Positions 26,838-34,768 of a stretch of DNA of 64,000 bases are shown here, one piece after another (the first letter of the stretch is position 1; each line of letters starts with the position of its first letter). Source of the DNA: Solirubrobacter sp963848475 (GTDB taxonomy: Bacteria > Actinomycetota > Thermoleophilia > Solirubrobacterales > Solirubrobacteraceae); contig CAWKDW010000005.1 in assembly GCA_963848475.1 (NCBI GenBank), positions 1 to 64,000 on the forward strand. Direction: 5' to 3'. The notes beneath the pieces are model-generated. The model searched no databases and was not told the origin of the DNA. It was given only the letters and a program-made list of their open reading frames with translations. Made by a program: the position numbers and the translations under genes.

Positions 26838-28517
26838 TCAGGCGAGGGCGGGAGCGCTGGGATCCGCGCTGCCGGAAGCGACTTCGATGCGGTTGCGACC
26901 GTTGTTCTTGGCGGCGTAGAGCGCGCGGTCGGCGGCGCGGAAGAGCGTGACGGAGTCGCCTGCGTCTTCGGGGACGACGGCCACGCCGATGCTCGCCGTG
27001 ATCCCGGACTCGAGGCCGGTGATCGCCAGTGCCGCGATCGTCGTGAGTACGGCGTCGGCGACCCGCAGCGCACCTTCGCGATCGGTATCGGGCAAGAGCA
27101 GGAGGAACTCCTCGCCGCCGTAGCGTCCGGCGAAGTCGCTTTCGCGCAGGACGTTCGAGAGCGCGATGCCGACGGCCGCCAGGACCTCGTCGCCGCGATC
27201 GTGGCCGTGGACGTCGTTGACGTGCTTGAAGTGGTCGAGGTCGACGAGCAGCGCCGCGAGTGGGGTGACGGTCCGCGACGACTGCGCGACCATGCGCTTC
27301 AGGGTGTCCTGGACAGCGCGCTGGTTGGGCAGACCGGTCAGCACGTCCGTGGCGGCGCGCAGTTCGGCGAGCGCGAGGTTGCGCAGGTTCGCCAGGACCG
27401 GCGCGGCCTGGGAGACCATCTCGCGGACACGTTGACGATCGGGACCCTGCGTGCGTTCCACGTTGATCAGGACCGAGCCGATCACCTCGCCACTGACGAG
27501 GAGTGGCTCGCAGCGTGAGGCGCCGGAGAGATCGCCGCAGATCTCGCAGCTGAGCAGCGCGTTGTCGTCCGGCAGTTGGTCGTGGCCGCGCCCGAGTCGC
27601 ACCGCGAGGCACGAGCGCGGGGCGGCGCCGGTGAGCGGTTCCTGCAGTTCCGGAAGCTGCGCCAGCGAGGTCTTGGCCTCGAGCCGGCCGTCGCTGTTGT
27701 TGCGGGCGAGAACGACGGCGCGCGCACCTGGGATCGAGCGTTCCGCCTGGCGACGGAGGAGCTCCTGCGCCTCGTCCTCGTTCTCGGTGACCTGCAGGAT
27801 GTCGATGTACTCGCTCGCGCTCTCCCCGTGGAGGCGCTCGGTGGAGGCGCGGTCCACCAGGCGCTTCAACGTCAGCCCGACCTGTACGAGGACGAGGGCG
27901 GCCGCGAGCGCCACGCCGGCGGCGACGAGCAACCAGGCCCGGCTCGCCGAGTAGATGTCCGCTGCGTCGCTGTGTGCCGATGCGGCTTCGGCGACCTCGG
28001 TCGACTGCAACGTCGCGATGAAGTCGTTCAACGGATCGAGCAGGGCGGCGATGTCGGCGGCCGCGGCCTCGCGAACGGTGCTGCTCGAGGAATCGGCGTC
28101 TCCGGCGAACACGCCGTTCTTGGTGAGCGCGACGAACCGCTTCCAGGTGGTGGGGATCCGCTCGAGCTCGTGGAGCTCTCGGCGACCGTCTCCGACCGCG
28201 ACGTGGATCCGGAGCAACTCCGCGATGTCGGTGTCGACCTGCTCGATCACGACCTGCTGGAGCTATGCCCGACGCCGATCCGCGACGCGAATGTCCGAGG
28301 TTGCGGCGATCTCCAGCGCCAGCCGCTCGGCGCGGCTGAGGTCCGTGTTGAGGCGATTCGTCGCCTCGGAGGACAGGAAGTTGTCCGAGAAGACCTGGTC
28401 GTCAGCGCGCTTGACCGACGCCAGGCCGCGCAATCCGAGGGCGCCGACCGCGACCAGGGCGACGACCAACGCGACGAGGGCGACGAAGAACTTCGTGGTT
28501 GAGCGCGCGTCGCCCAT
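26838..28517 (-). CDS. Membrane-anchored diguanylate cyclase (sensor, GAF-like, GGDEF) with in-frame TAG
   Basis: From ATG 28517 (MGDARSTTKFFVALVALVVA) there is a first membrane helix and a four-helix-bundle-type periplasmic sensor, then a second helix (SRAWLLVAAGVALAAALVLV), a GAF-like domain with two cysteines (LLSCEICGD), and a GGDEF domain: DVLTGLPNQRAVQDTL, LVDLDHFKHVNDVHGHDRGD and RYGGEEFLLLLPDTD. GGEEF is an active-site variant, and RESD five residues before it is an intact product-inhibition site. It would make cyclic di-GMP from GTP. An in-frame TAG at 28263-28265 interrupts the sensor (DRRRA stop LQQVVIEQVD); otherwise the frame is continuous. A GAG-to-TAG change would explain it. 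A GTG at 28250 could restart translation. Confidence 0.8.
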
Positions 28518-28573
28518 TGCGCGGGTATATCGGCGCGCGGTCCGCGACTGAAGGCGGCATCGCGCTGGAGGGG

Positions 28574-28602
28574 TTGAGTCTGTCCGCCGGGGTATATACC
28601 TT
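28574..28602 (+). promoter_or_regulatory. Candidate lexA promoter
   Basis: TTGAGT (28574-28579) and TACCTT (28597-28602) have a 17-base spacer. The predicted start of transcription falls inside the LexA box that follows, a good arrangement for repression. Confidence 0.5.
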
Positions 28603-28605
28603 GTA

Positions 28606-28619
28606 CGAACACACGTTCG
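28606..28619. promoter_or_regulatory. LexA (SOS) box upstream of lexA
   Basis: CGAACACACGTTCG is a palindrome of the actinobacterial LexA type (CGAAC-4-GTTCG). It lies 16 bases before the lexA GTG, so LexA represses its own gene. Two further copies of the same form occur at 31831 and 46598. Confidence 0.85.
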
Positions 28620-28635
28620 ACGAGTTGAGGAGACC

Positions 28636-29292
28636 GTGACGCGCATGGACATTGGGAAGGACCTGACGAAGCGCCAGCAGGAGATCTTCGACTTCATCAA
28701 GCGCTATTCCGCGGGGCACGGCTATCCGCCGACGGTGCGGGATATCGGCAAGGCGGTCGGGCTGGCGTCGTCATCGACCGTGCACGCGCATCTCGCGAAC
28801 CTTGAGAAGGTCGGGTTGCTGCGGCGCGATCCGTCGAAGCCGCGGGCGATCGAACTGCTCGACCGGGCGACGGCGACCGCGTCCTCGGCGGTGGACGCCA
28901 TGAAGTCCGCGGTGATGCCGTCGGGGATCCCGGTGCTCGGCCGCGTCGCCGCGGGTGAGCCGCTGCTCGCCGAGGAGAACATCGAGGACTACGTGCAGAT
29001 CCCGGATATCGCCGGTGGCGTGGACGGCGAGTACCTGCTGCGGGTGCGTGGCGAGTCGATGAAGAACGCGGGGATCCTGCCCGACGATTGGGTGGTCGTT
29101 CGCCGGCAGGATGCGGCGGAGGACGGCGAGATCGTGGTGGCGCTGGTGGGGGAGGAGGCGACGGTGAAGCGGTTCTTCAAGGAGGCCGATCACGTTCGTC
29201 TGCAGCCCGAGAACGAGACGATGGAGCCGATCCGCTCGCGCGAGGTGCAGGTACTCGGCCGTGTCGTTGGAGTGCTGAGGAAGGTCGCATGA
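28636..29292 (+). CDS. lexA: LexA repressor
   Basis: The 218-residue protein is complete: winged HTH (KRQQEIFDFIKRYSAGHGYP; VHAHLANLEKVGLLRRDPSK), the Ala106-Gly107 self-cleavage site in VAAGEP, Ser141 in RGESMKNAG and Lys178 in EEATVKRFF, which form the catalytic dyad for RecA-stimulated autoproteolysis. GAGGAG lies just before GTG 28636; an ATG at 28645 is an alternative start with longer spacing. It overlaps the next gene by four bases (ATGA), so the two are one operon. Confidence 0.95.
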   Translation: MTRMDIGKDLTKRQQEIFDFIKRYSAGHGYPPTVRDIGKAVGLASSSTVHAHLANLEKVGLLRRDPSKPRAIELLDRATATASSAVDAMKSAVMPSGIPVLGRVAAGEPLLAEENIEDYVQIPDIAGGVDGEYLLRVRGESMKNAGILPDDWVVVRRQDAAEDGEIVVALVGEEATVKRFFKEADHVRLQPENETMEPIRSREVQVLGRVVGVLRKVA

Positions 29293-29732
29293 CGACGCTG
29301 ATCGCCGAGCGCAGGCGCGCACTGGAGAACGACGACGCGCAGGAGTCGCTGTTCGGCGGCGAGGCGTTCGCGCCGGCCCGTAAGCCGACGCCGTGGCAGC
29401 GGCCCGCTCAGCCGGCTGGAGAGGCCCGGGCGGTCGTGGAAGCGGCCGCGAGCGTGCAAGTCTCCGCGCAACCGAGGGATGTGCCGTCTCACGCCGAATT
29501 GCTGGCGGGCGAGGAACTTGTCGCGCTGGAGCGGGCGACGGTTGCCGATGACGTGCGCAAGCCGCGGGCGCCCTTGGCCGGGCCGACGCTCGACGATGTG
29601 ATGTCGCGCGTATGGGAGGGTCTGGTCACGGGGTTGCCCGCGGCGTGCCCGGTGTGCCGCGGCGAGGTCGTGCCGTCGGTGCACGGCGCGTTGCACGGGC
29701 GCTGCTCCTCATGCGGGACGACGATCGACTAG
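29289..29732 (+). CDS. Zinc-ribbon protein translationally coupled to lexA
   Basis: The 147-residue protein has a disordered N-terminal two thirds (LENDDAQESLFGGEAFAPAR, proline/alanine-rich) and a C-terminal zinc ribbon with CPVC and CSSC (PAACPVCRGEV ... GRCSSCGTTID). Its ATG overlaps the lexA stop. I know no characterised homologue. The lexA linkage and SOS box suggest damage-induced expression; a regulator or adaptor role is inference only. Confidence 0.75.
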   Translation: MTTLIAERRRALENDDAQESLFGGEAFAPARKPTPWQRPAQPAGEARAVVEAAASVQVSAQPRDVPSHAELLAGEELVALERATVADDVRKPRAPLAGPTLDDVMSRVWEGLVTGLPAACPVCRGEVVPSVHGALHGRCSSCGTTID

Positions 29733-29744
29733 CCTGCCGCAACC

Positions 29745-30125
29745 ATGAGCGCCGCGGAGGATCGCACCGAGCTGGCCCACCTCGAGGAAGAGTGGATGTC
29801 CGCGATGCAGTCGCGGGACATGGAACGGCTCGAGGAGTTGGTGGCGCCGGGCTTTCGCTTCACGGCGATCCATCTGTATCCGGAGCCGATGTCGCGCGAA
29901 CAGTGGATGGCCGCGGCTCGTGAGGGCTACACGATCACCTCGTTCGCGTTCGAGCTCATGGACATCGAGCTGTTCGGGGACACGGCGGTGATCCACGCTC
30001 GCTACTCGCAGGTTGCGAGCTGGGACCAGAACAACCTGTCGAACGTGTTCCGGCTGACGGACGTCTGGTCTCGCGGCGGCAAGGGGTGGCAGGTCGTGGC
30101 CCGCCACTCGTCGATTCTCGGCTGA
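29745..30125 (+). CDS. SnoaL-like/DUF4440 NTF2-fold protein
   Basis: The 126-residue protein starts with a helix (ELAHLEEEWMSAMQSRDMER) and shows the NTF2-like cone: LEELVAPGFRFTAIH, FAFELMDIELFGDTAVIHAR and VFRLTDVWSRGGKGWQVVAR. Such proteins bind or isomerise small molecules. No catalytic assignment is possible. It is 12 bases after the zinc-ribbon gene and may be in its operon. Confidence 0.75.
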   Translation: MSAAEDRTELAHLEEEWMSAMQSRDMERLEELVAPGFRFTAIHLYPEPMSREQWMAAAREGYTITSFAFELMDIELFGDTAVIHARYSQVASWDQNNLSNVFRLTDVWSRGGKGWQVVARHSSILG

Positions 30126-30141
30126 AGTCCGAGCCCCGCCC

Positions 30142-30990
30142 CTACTTGGAGTAGTCGTAGAAGCCGCGCCCGGACTTGCGTCCGAGCAGGCCGGCCTCGA
30201 CCATCCGGTTCAGCAGCGCGGGCGCGACCGAGGATGGATCGCGGAACTCGTCATACAGCGACTCGGAGACCGCGAGCAGGGTGTCGAGCCCGATCAGGTC
30301 CGAGAGCTTCAGCGGACCCATCGGATGGGCGCAGCCGAGCACCATGCCCTGGTCGATGTCCTCCTTGGAGGCGAAGCCCGACTCGTACATGCGGATCGCC
30401 GACAGCAGGTACGGGATCAGCAACGCGTTGACGACGAAGCCCGCGCGGTCCTGGGAGTCGATGCACTGCTTGCCGAGTGTTTCCTCGGCGAACTTGCGCA
30501 CCGCGTCGACGGTCTCGGGCTCGGTCATGATCGAGGTCACGAGCTCGACGAGCGGCAGGACCGGCACCGGGTTGAAGAAGTGCATGCCGAGCACGCGGCC
30601 GGGGTGCTTGGTCTCGGCCCCGAGCTTCATGATCGGCACCGAGGAGGTGTTGGAGGCGAGGAACAGCGCGTCGGGCAGCAACTCGTCGAGGCGACGGAAG
30701 ACGTCGCGCTTGAGCTGCTCGTTCTCGATCACGGCCTCGATCGCGCCGTCGACGCCCGCGAGGTCCTCGAAGGTGGCGGTCACGACGAGCCGATCCAGCG
30801 CCGCCGACTGCTCCTCCTCGCTCACCTTGCCGGAGCGCACGGCGCGCGCCAATGAGCGCTCGATCATGGCGCGCGAGCGCTCCGCGCGCTCGTCGTCGGC
30901 CTCAAGCACGGTCACGTCCACGCCGGACCGCGCGCAGACCTCGGCGATCCCTGAGCCCATGAGGCCCCCACCAATGACTCCGACTCGCAT
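30142..30990 (-). CDS. 3-hydroxybutyryl-CoA dehydrogenase (FadB2/Hbd-like)
   Basis: The 282-residue enzyme has the NAD-binding GVIGGGLMGSGIAE at the N-terminus, the catalytic His in GMHFFNPVP and the conserved ENEQLKRDVFRRLDELLPD, SNTSS and RAGFVVNALLIPYL segments; the C-terminal dimerisation domain ends GRGFYDYSK. It interconverts (S)-3-hydroxybutyryl-CoA and acetoacetyl-CoA. Length is standard for the single-domain bacterial form. It converges on the DUF4440 gene. Confidence 0.9.
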   Translation of the reverse strand: MRVGVIGGGLMGSGIAEVCARSGVDVTVLEADDERAERSRAMIERSLARAVRSGKVSEEEQSAALDRLVVTATFEDLAGVDGAIEAVIENEQLKRDVFRRLDELLPDALFLASNTSSVPIMKLGAETKHPGRVLGMHFFNPVPVLPLVELVTSIMTEPETVDAVRKFAEETLGKQCIDSQDRAGFVVNALLIPYLLSAIRMYESGFASKEDIDQGMVLGCAHPMGPLKLSDLIGLDTLLAVSESLYDEFRDPSSVAPALLNRMVEAGLLGRKSGRGFYDYSK

Positions 30991-31075
30991 GGCGCAGCAA
31001 CCTAGTACATGCGCGCTCGGTTCGGCCGCGTGTGCTTGCGGCTCGAGTGAGCCGGATGCCGCGGGAGCGGGTGGG

Positions 31076-31279
31076 CTACGCGGCTTCGGAGGGCGGAACG
31101 GGGATGACGCAGACGCAGTTCCTCAGACGGCTCGAACCCGGCAGCATCATCCGGCCGGCGCCACGTTCAATGGCAGCCTGCCGCGCGACATCCGCGGCGT
31201 CCTTACGGTCATCGAGCTGCTGCGCCAACGGTGTCTCATCCCCGTGCGCGTCGATGTAGACGACGTCGTACATGCTCAT
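31076..31279 (-). CDS. Small conserved-looking hypothetical protein
   Basis: A 67-residue frame from ATG 31279 reads MSMYDVVYIDAHGDETPLAQ, DDRKDAADVARQAAIERGAG and RMMLPGSSRLRNCVCVIPVP. It has a beta-alpha-beta-like pattern. No ribosome site is clear; the second ATG (31273) is also possible. I cannot name a family. It is divergent from rnpB. Confidence 0.5.
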   Translation of the reverse strand: MSMYDVVYIDAHGDETPLAQQLDDRKDAADVARQAAIERGAGRMMLPGSSRLRNCVCVIPVPPSEAA

Positions 31280-31353
31280 CTCAGTGTGTTCGCCAGCTCG
31301 GACGGCTTGGGACTGGTCCAATCACCATACCTTTGCAACCGGCTACCTTCACC

Positions 31354-31676
31354 TGGCGGATCGAGCAGTCGCGGGGGCCTTGCGCCCTCGAGGAAAGTCC
31401 GGACATCGCAGGGCGAGGTGGTCGGTAACGCCGACCCGGGGAAACCCGCGGGAAAGTGCCACAGAAAACACACCGCCTAAGGTCGCTCGCAAGAGCGTCC
31501 CGGCAAGGTTGAAAAGGTGCGGTAAGAGCGCACCGGCGCCGTGGTGACGCGGCGGCCAGGCAAACCCCACCTGATGCAAGACCAAGCCGGACCGTTTGCA
31601 GGTTGCCCGCCAAGGTCCAGGTCGGTCGCAGAGATGGATGGTTGCTCAAGACAGAATCCGGCTTATAGATCCGCTA
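31354..31676 (+). ncRNA. rnpB: RNase P RNA (rnpB), type A
   Basis: Universally conserved elements appear in order: GAGGAAAGTCCGGAC (P4 5' side/CR-I), GTGCCACAGAAAACACACCG (CR-II), AAGGTTGAAAAGGTGCGGTA, GGCAAACCCCAC, and near the 3' end AGATGGATGGTTGC and ACAGAATCCGGCTTATAGA (CR-V/P4 3' side). Helix P1 pairs 31354-31362 with 31668-31676 (GCGGATC/GATCCGC core) and sets the ends. The RNA is the catalytic part of RNase P, which trims tRNA 5' ends. A terminator follows directly. Possible -35 TTGGGA (31306) and -10 TACCTT (31328) lie upstream. Confidence 0.95.
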
Positions 31677-31680
31677 CGGG

Positions 31681-31707
31681 AAGGGCCCTGGGAGACCAGG
31701 GCCCTTT
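31681..31707 (+). terminator. rnpB terminator
   Basis: AAGGGCCCTGG (31681-31691) pairs perfectly with CCAGGGCCCTT (31696-31706) around GAGA, followed by TTCTAG. Confidence 0.85.
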
Positions 31708-31830
31708 CTAGTTCTCAGTGGTAGTGGCTCAGCGCGTGACCTGACGTCGTCTTAACGCGATCGACACACAGCCGGACTGGCTGGTGCGGGGGAGTCGCTT
31801 CCGGGGCTTGCGGATCGTCCGACGAGTATG

Positions 31831-31844
31831 CGAACGTGTGTTCG
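31831..31844. promoter_or_regulatory. LexA (SOS) box at imuB
   Basis: CGAACGTGTGTTCG matches the lexA box in form. It ends only 3 bases before the ATG of imuB, leaving no room for a ribosome site, so imuB mRNA is probably leaderless or nearly so. Confidence 0.85.
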
Positions 31845-31847
31845 TAC

Positions 31848-33373
31848 ATGGTCGTCTGCATTCTCCTCCCACGCTTCGAGCTCGCGGTCGCCGCAGGGGG
31901 GCGAGAGGCACTGGCCGCGGGGCCGCTCGCCCTGGCGCCGGAGATCGGCCGTGAGCCGCTGGTCGGCGAAACCTCCGCGGCCGCCGAGGCCTACGGCGTC
32001 CGCGCCGGACTGCGCCTAGGAGAGGCGTTGGCCCGCTGCCCAACCTTGCGCCTCGTCGCGCCCGACCCGGCCGGAGTCGCCGACGCATGGGAGCGCATGG
32101 TCGGCGCCTTGGAGGGCATCGGAGCGGCGGTGGAGTCCGACCGCCCGGGCATAGCCTGGTTCGAGGAGCGCGGGCTGCGCGGCCTGCACGGCGGCTCCGC
32201 GGAAACCGTGATCACCGCCGCCCGACGGGCCCTGGCCGCCGCCACGCAGGCGGGGAGAGGGGTCACCTCGGCGAGCGGAGTGGGCGACGCGGACGGGGGG
32301 CGGCGGCGCTGGTGGGGAGGCGCAGCAGGCCGGTGGCGCGGGGGAGGTCGCGCGGTTCGCGGGCGGCGCGGCTGGTGGGGAGGCGCGGTTCGCGGGCGGC
32401 GCGGCTGGTGGGGAGGCGCGGTTGGGCGCGGGTGCGCGGCGCGGCTCGGGTGGGGACGCGGCGGTTCGCGGGCGGCGGGGACGCGCGGTTCGCGGCCGGC
32501 GCGGCCGGCGCGGAGACTCGGTTCGGGGGCGGCGTGCTCGGAGCGCCGGCTCCGAGCGCGGCCGCGTCGTCCGGGGCCGGGCGGGTCGGTGCTGCGCCTT
32601 CGCGCTTCGCGGCGCTCGCTGCGGCCCATCGTGCGCGGGCTCGGCGGCCGGAGATCGCTCCGGACTCGCCGGCGCGGCTTGCCGCGTATCTGGCCCCACT
32701 GCCGGTGTCGCTGCTCAATGCGCGCCCTGAGGTGGCGATGCTGCCCGAGGCGTTGGAGCGGTTCGGGATCGCCACGCTGGGGGAGCTCGCTGCGCTTTCC
32801 CGCGCGCACTTGGCCGATCGGTTCGGTGCCGCTGGTCTGATTGCGCGTGACCTGGCCAGAGGGAAGGACTCGCCGCTGCGTCCGCGGGTGCCGTCCGAGC
32901 GGCTGCAGGAGGTGCTCGAGCTGCCGGAGTCGGCCTCCGGCCCGCAGCTCGAGCGGGCGCTGGGAATGCTGATCGACCGTGTGCTGGCGAGGCCTGAAAG
33001 AAGGGGGCGGACGGTGCGCGCCGTGGTGCTGTCGGCCGCGCTGGTGGGCGGCGGTACGTGGCGCACGCAGATGACGTTCCGCGAGGCGTCGGCGGATCCG
33101 CGGCGGATGCGGCTGGCGATCGCCGGTCGTCTCACGGAGCTGCCCGCCCCCGCGGACTCGCTGCGCCTGCGCGTGGAGGCCTTCGGCCCGCCGAGCGGCG
33201 ATCAGCGCTCGCTGCTGGCCGAACCGGCGGCGATCCGGCGTGCCCGCCTGCGCGAGGCGGTCCGCCAGACCCGCGCCGCCGCGGGTCCCGATGCCGCGCT
33301 GCGCATCCTCGCCGTCGACCCCGACTCGCGTGTGCCGGAACGCCGGCTCGCGCTCGCGCCGTGGGAAGCATGA
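31848..33373 (+). CDS. imuB: ImuB-type Y-family DNA polymerase-like mutasome protein (two frame changes)
   Basis: ImuB is the inactive Y-family protein that recruits DnaE2 to the clamp for mutagenic repair. The start VVCILLPRFELAVAAGGREA and AEAYGVRAGLRLGEALARCP match the family; FAALAAAHRARARRPEIAPD, LLNARPEVAMLPEALERFGI and LIARDLARGKDSPLRPR are the palm/fingers to HhH region; the C-terminus ends ERRLALAPWEA. Between them (about 32280-32530) is a Gly/Ala-rich linker (EARFAGGAAGGEARFAGGAA) with 33-base tandem repeats, read in a third frame, so two indels flank the repeat. The linker is an insertion relative to ordinary ImuB. DUF6504 follows, as usual. Confidence 0.85.
32350..32415 (+). repeat. 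33-base tandem repeat in imuB
   Basis: Two perfect 33-base units (32350-32382 and 32383-32415, each beginning GCGCGGTTCGCGGGC) are followed by a partial third. Each encodes 11 residues of the Gly/Ala linker (ARFAGGAAGGE). The unit length keeps the frame, so copy-number change would alter only linker length. Confidence 0.8.
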
Positions 33374-33386
33374 CTGTCAGCGGGAA

Positions 33387-33437
33387 GGGGGTGCTTCACG
33401 TTCCCTTCCACAGGGGGAGGGAACGTGAAGCACCCCC
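33387..33437. terminator. 20-bp perfect inverted repeat after imuB
   Basis: The arms 33387-33406 (starting GGGGGTGCTTCACG) and 33418-33437 are exact reverse complements around an 11-base loop. It begins 14 bases after the imuB stop. No T-run follows; it may be a terminator/attenuator before the DUF6504 gene or a small palindromic repeat element. Confidence 0.65.
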
Positions 33438-33452
33438 CTGGGAATGTGGGTC

Positions 33453-33818
33453 ATGACGGCGGAACGGGGCCATCCGCCGAGCCGTCCTCAGGCCGGCCCG
33501 CCGCCCGCGCGCGGAGGGCCGCGGCGTTTGCCCACGGGCGACGATCGCGTCGGTACGAGCGCCGATCCCGTCGCGAGCCGGGGGCCACGCCGGCTTGCGA
33601 AACCGAAGCCCGTGCGGGTGAAGGCAGACAAGACGGGCCGCCCGCAGACGATCGGCAACCGCGAGGTCGACGCGGTGCGCGAGTCGTGGCTCGTCGAGGA
33701 CCGCTGGTGGACGGACGAGCCACTGAAACGGCGCTACTGGGAGGTGGTCACCGGCGACGGGCGGGACCTGGTCGTCTTCCGCGACCTGCTGGAGGGCCGG
33801 TGGTACGCGCAGCGCTGA
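33453..33818 (+). CDS. DUF6504-like ImuB partner protein
   Basis: From ATG 33453 the 121-residue product has a disordered Pro/Arg-rich start and a conserved end: REVDAVRESWLVEDRWWTDE, LKRRYWEVVTGDGRDLVVFR and DLLEGRWYAQR. This short C-terminal domain is usually encoded next to ImuB-type polymerases in actinobacteria (family knowledge, DUF6504). Its role is unknown. The large hairpin at 33387-33437 separates it from imuB. An earlier GTG at 33444 is possible. Confidence 0.75.
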   Translation: MTAERGHPPSRPQAGPPPARGGPRRLPTGDDRVGTSADPVASRGPRRLAKPKPVRVKADKTGRPQTIGNREVDAVRESWLVEDRWWTDEPLKRRYWEVVTGDGRDLVVFRDLLEGRWYAQR

Positions 33819-34325
33819 TCAGGGTGACGGAGGCCTGGCCCGGAAGACCGTATGCGGGCGTCCGAAGGCGATCCGCTCGCCGGTGCGCCGCATCCCGAGC
33901 TTCTGCAGCACGTGCAGCGACGCGACGTTCGCCGGCTCGGCGAGCGCGACGACCTCGGGGACTCCCAGCTCGCCGAATGCGGCTTGCAGCCAACGCGAGG
34001 CCGCCTCGGTGGCGTAGCCGAGCCCCCACCAGGCTGCACCGAGGGTGTAGCCGAGCTCGACCTCGCCCGACGGCGTGCGGTAGAGCCCGGCGTCTCCGAT
34101 CAGGTCTCCGGAGGAGCGCTCGATCACCGCCCAGAACGAATAGCCCAGCCGGCGCTGGTGGGCGCCGTAGTCGTAGAGGAGCCGCTCGGTGACGGCGATC
34201 GACGCCATCGGGCCGGTCGCGACGTAACGCATGACATCGGGGTCGGAGTACACGCGATGCACCACGGGGGCGTCGCCGGGAGCGAACGGGCGCAGGAGCA
34301 GGCGCGGAGTCTCGAGCAGATCCAC
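33819..34325 (-). CDS. GNAT N-acetyltransferase (RimJ/RimL-like)
   Basis: The 168-residue protein begins LLETPRLLLRPFAPGDAPVV, contains VELGYTLGAAWWGLGYATEA (acetyl-CoA pyrophosphate loop; family form Q/RxxGxG/A, here WGLGYA) and ends with the beta-bulge strand VASLHVLQKLGMRRTGERIA. This is the ribosomal-protein acetyltransferase-like subgroup; the substrate is unknown. Its stop abuts the DUF6504 stop, the two genes converging. Confidence 0.85.
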   Translation of the reverse strand: MDLLETPRLLLRPFAPGDAPVVHRVYSDPDVMRYVATGPMASIAVTERLLYDYGAHQRRLGYSFWAVIERSSGDLIGDAGLYRTPSGEVELGYTLGAAWWGLGYATEAASRWLQAAFGELGVPEVVALAEPANVASLHVLQKLGMRRTGERIAFGRPHTVFRARPPSP

Positions 34326-34339
34326 GCCTGCGTTCTACC

Positions 34340-34705
34340 TCACGCGTCCCAAGCCTGGACTCCGACCTCGCGGACGATGAGCCCGTCGCGCACGACCGCG
34401 GTGGACGCGCAGACGACCTTCGTGCCGTCGGCGTAGGTGCAGCGGAGCGAGAGACCGAGCCCGGAGGGAGTCGCGACGACGATGTCGGCCTCGTGCGACA
34501 TGTCCCGGGCGAACACGCCTTCGAAGTGCGTGCGCAGTGCTTCGCGGCCGCTGAGCCGGTGCGGGTGGCTCGGCATGTGGACGGCGTCGACGATCTCGAC
34601 CGTCGCGTCCTCGGCGTACAGGGCGAGCAGCTCCTCGACGGAACGGCTGGCGTAGGCGCGCCGCAGCGCGTCGGTGTCGATGGTGGAAGCGGGGATGGTG
34701 GTCAT
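34340..34705 (-). CDS. SnoaL-like NTF2-fold protein
   Basis: The 121-residue protein has the SnoaL pattern: LRRAYASRSVEELLALYAED, HRLSGREALRTHFEGVFARD and LSLRCTYADGTKVVCASTAV. The Tyr-Ala-Glu-Asp region after the first helix and the central HF are typical. Substrate unknown. It lies 14 bases upstream of the acetyltransferase on the same strand, so the two may be co-transcribed, and is divergent from the SARP regulator (63-base gap). Confidence 0.78.
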   Translation of the reverse strand: MTTIPASTIDTDALRRAYASRSVEELLALYAEDATVEIVDAVHMPSHPHRLSGREALRTHFEGVFARDMSHEADIVVATPSGLGLSLRCTYADGTKVVCASTAVVRDGLIVREVGVQAWDA

Positions 34706-34768
34706 GTCGCCACTGTCCCGTCACACCGTCATCTCATCGTCAATCCGGCGCAAAGGTAGTGTTGGCTC

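Noticed and set aside
11420..28265. TAG recoded as an amino acid (two in-frame TAGs in homologous genes)
   Set aside because: TAG is used as the normal stop of several intact genes here, for example the SRPBCC gene at 6566 and glnA at 53902, so recoding is not supported.
32350..32415. 33-base repeats as a satellite or CRISPR-like element
   Set aside because: The units are contiguous without spacers and encode a continuous Gly/Ala linker within imuB.
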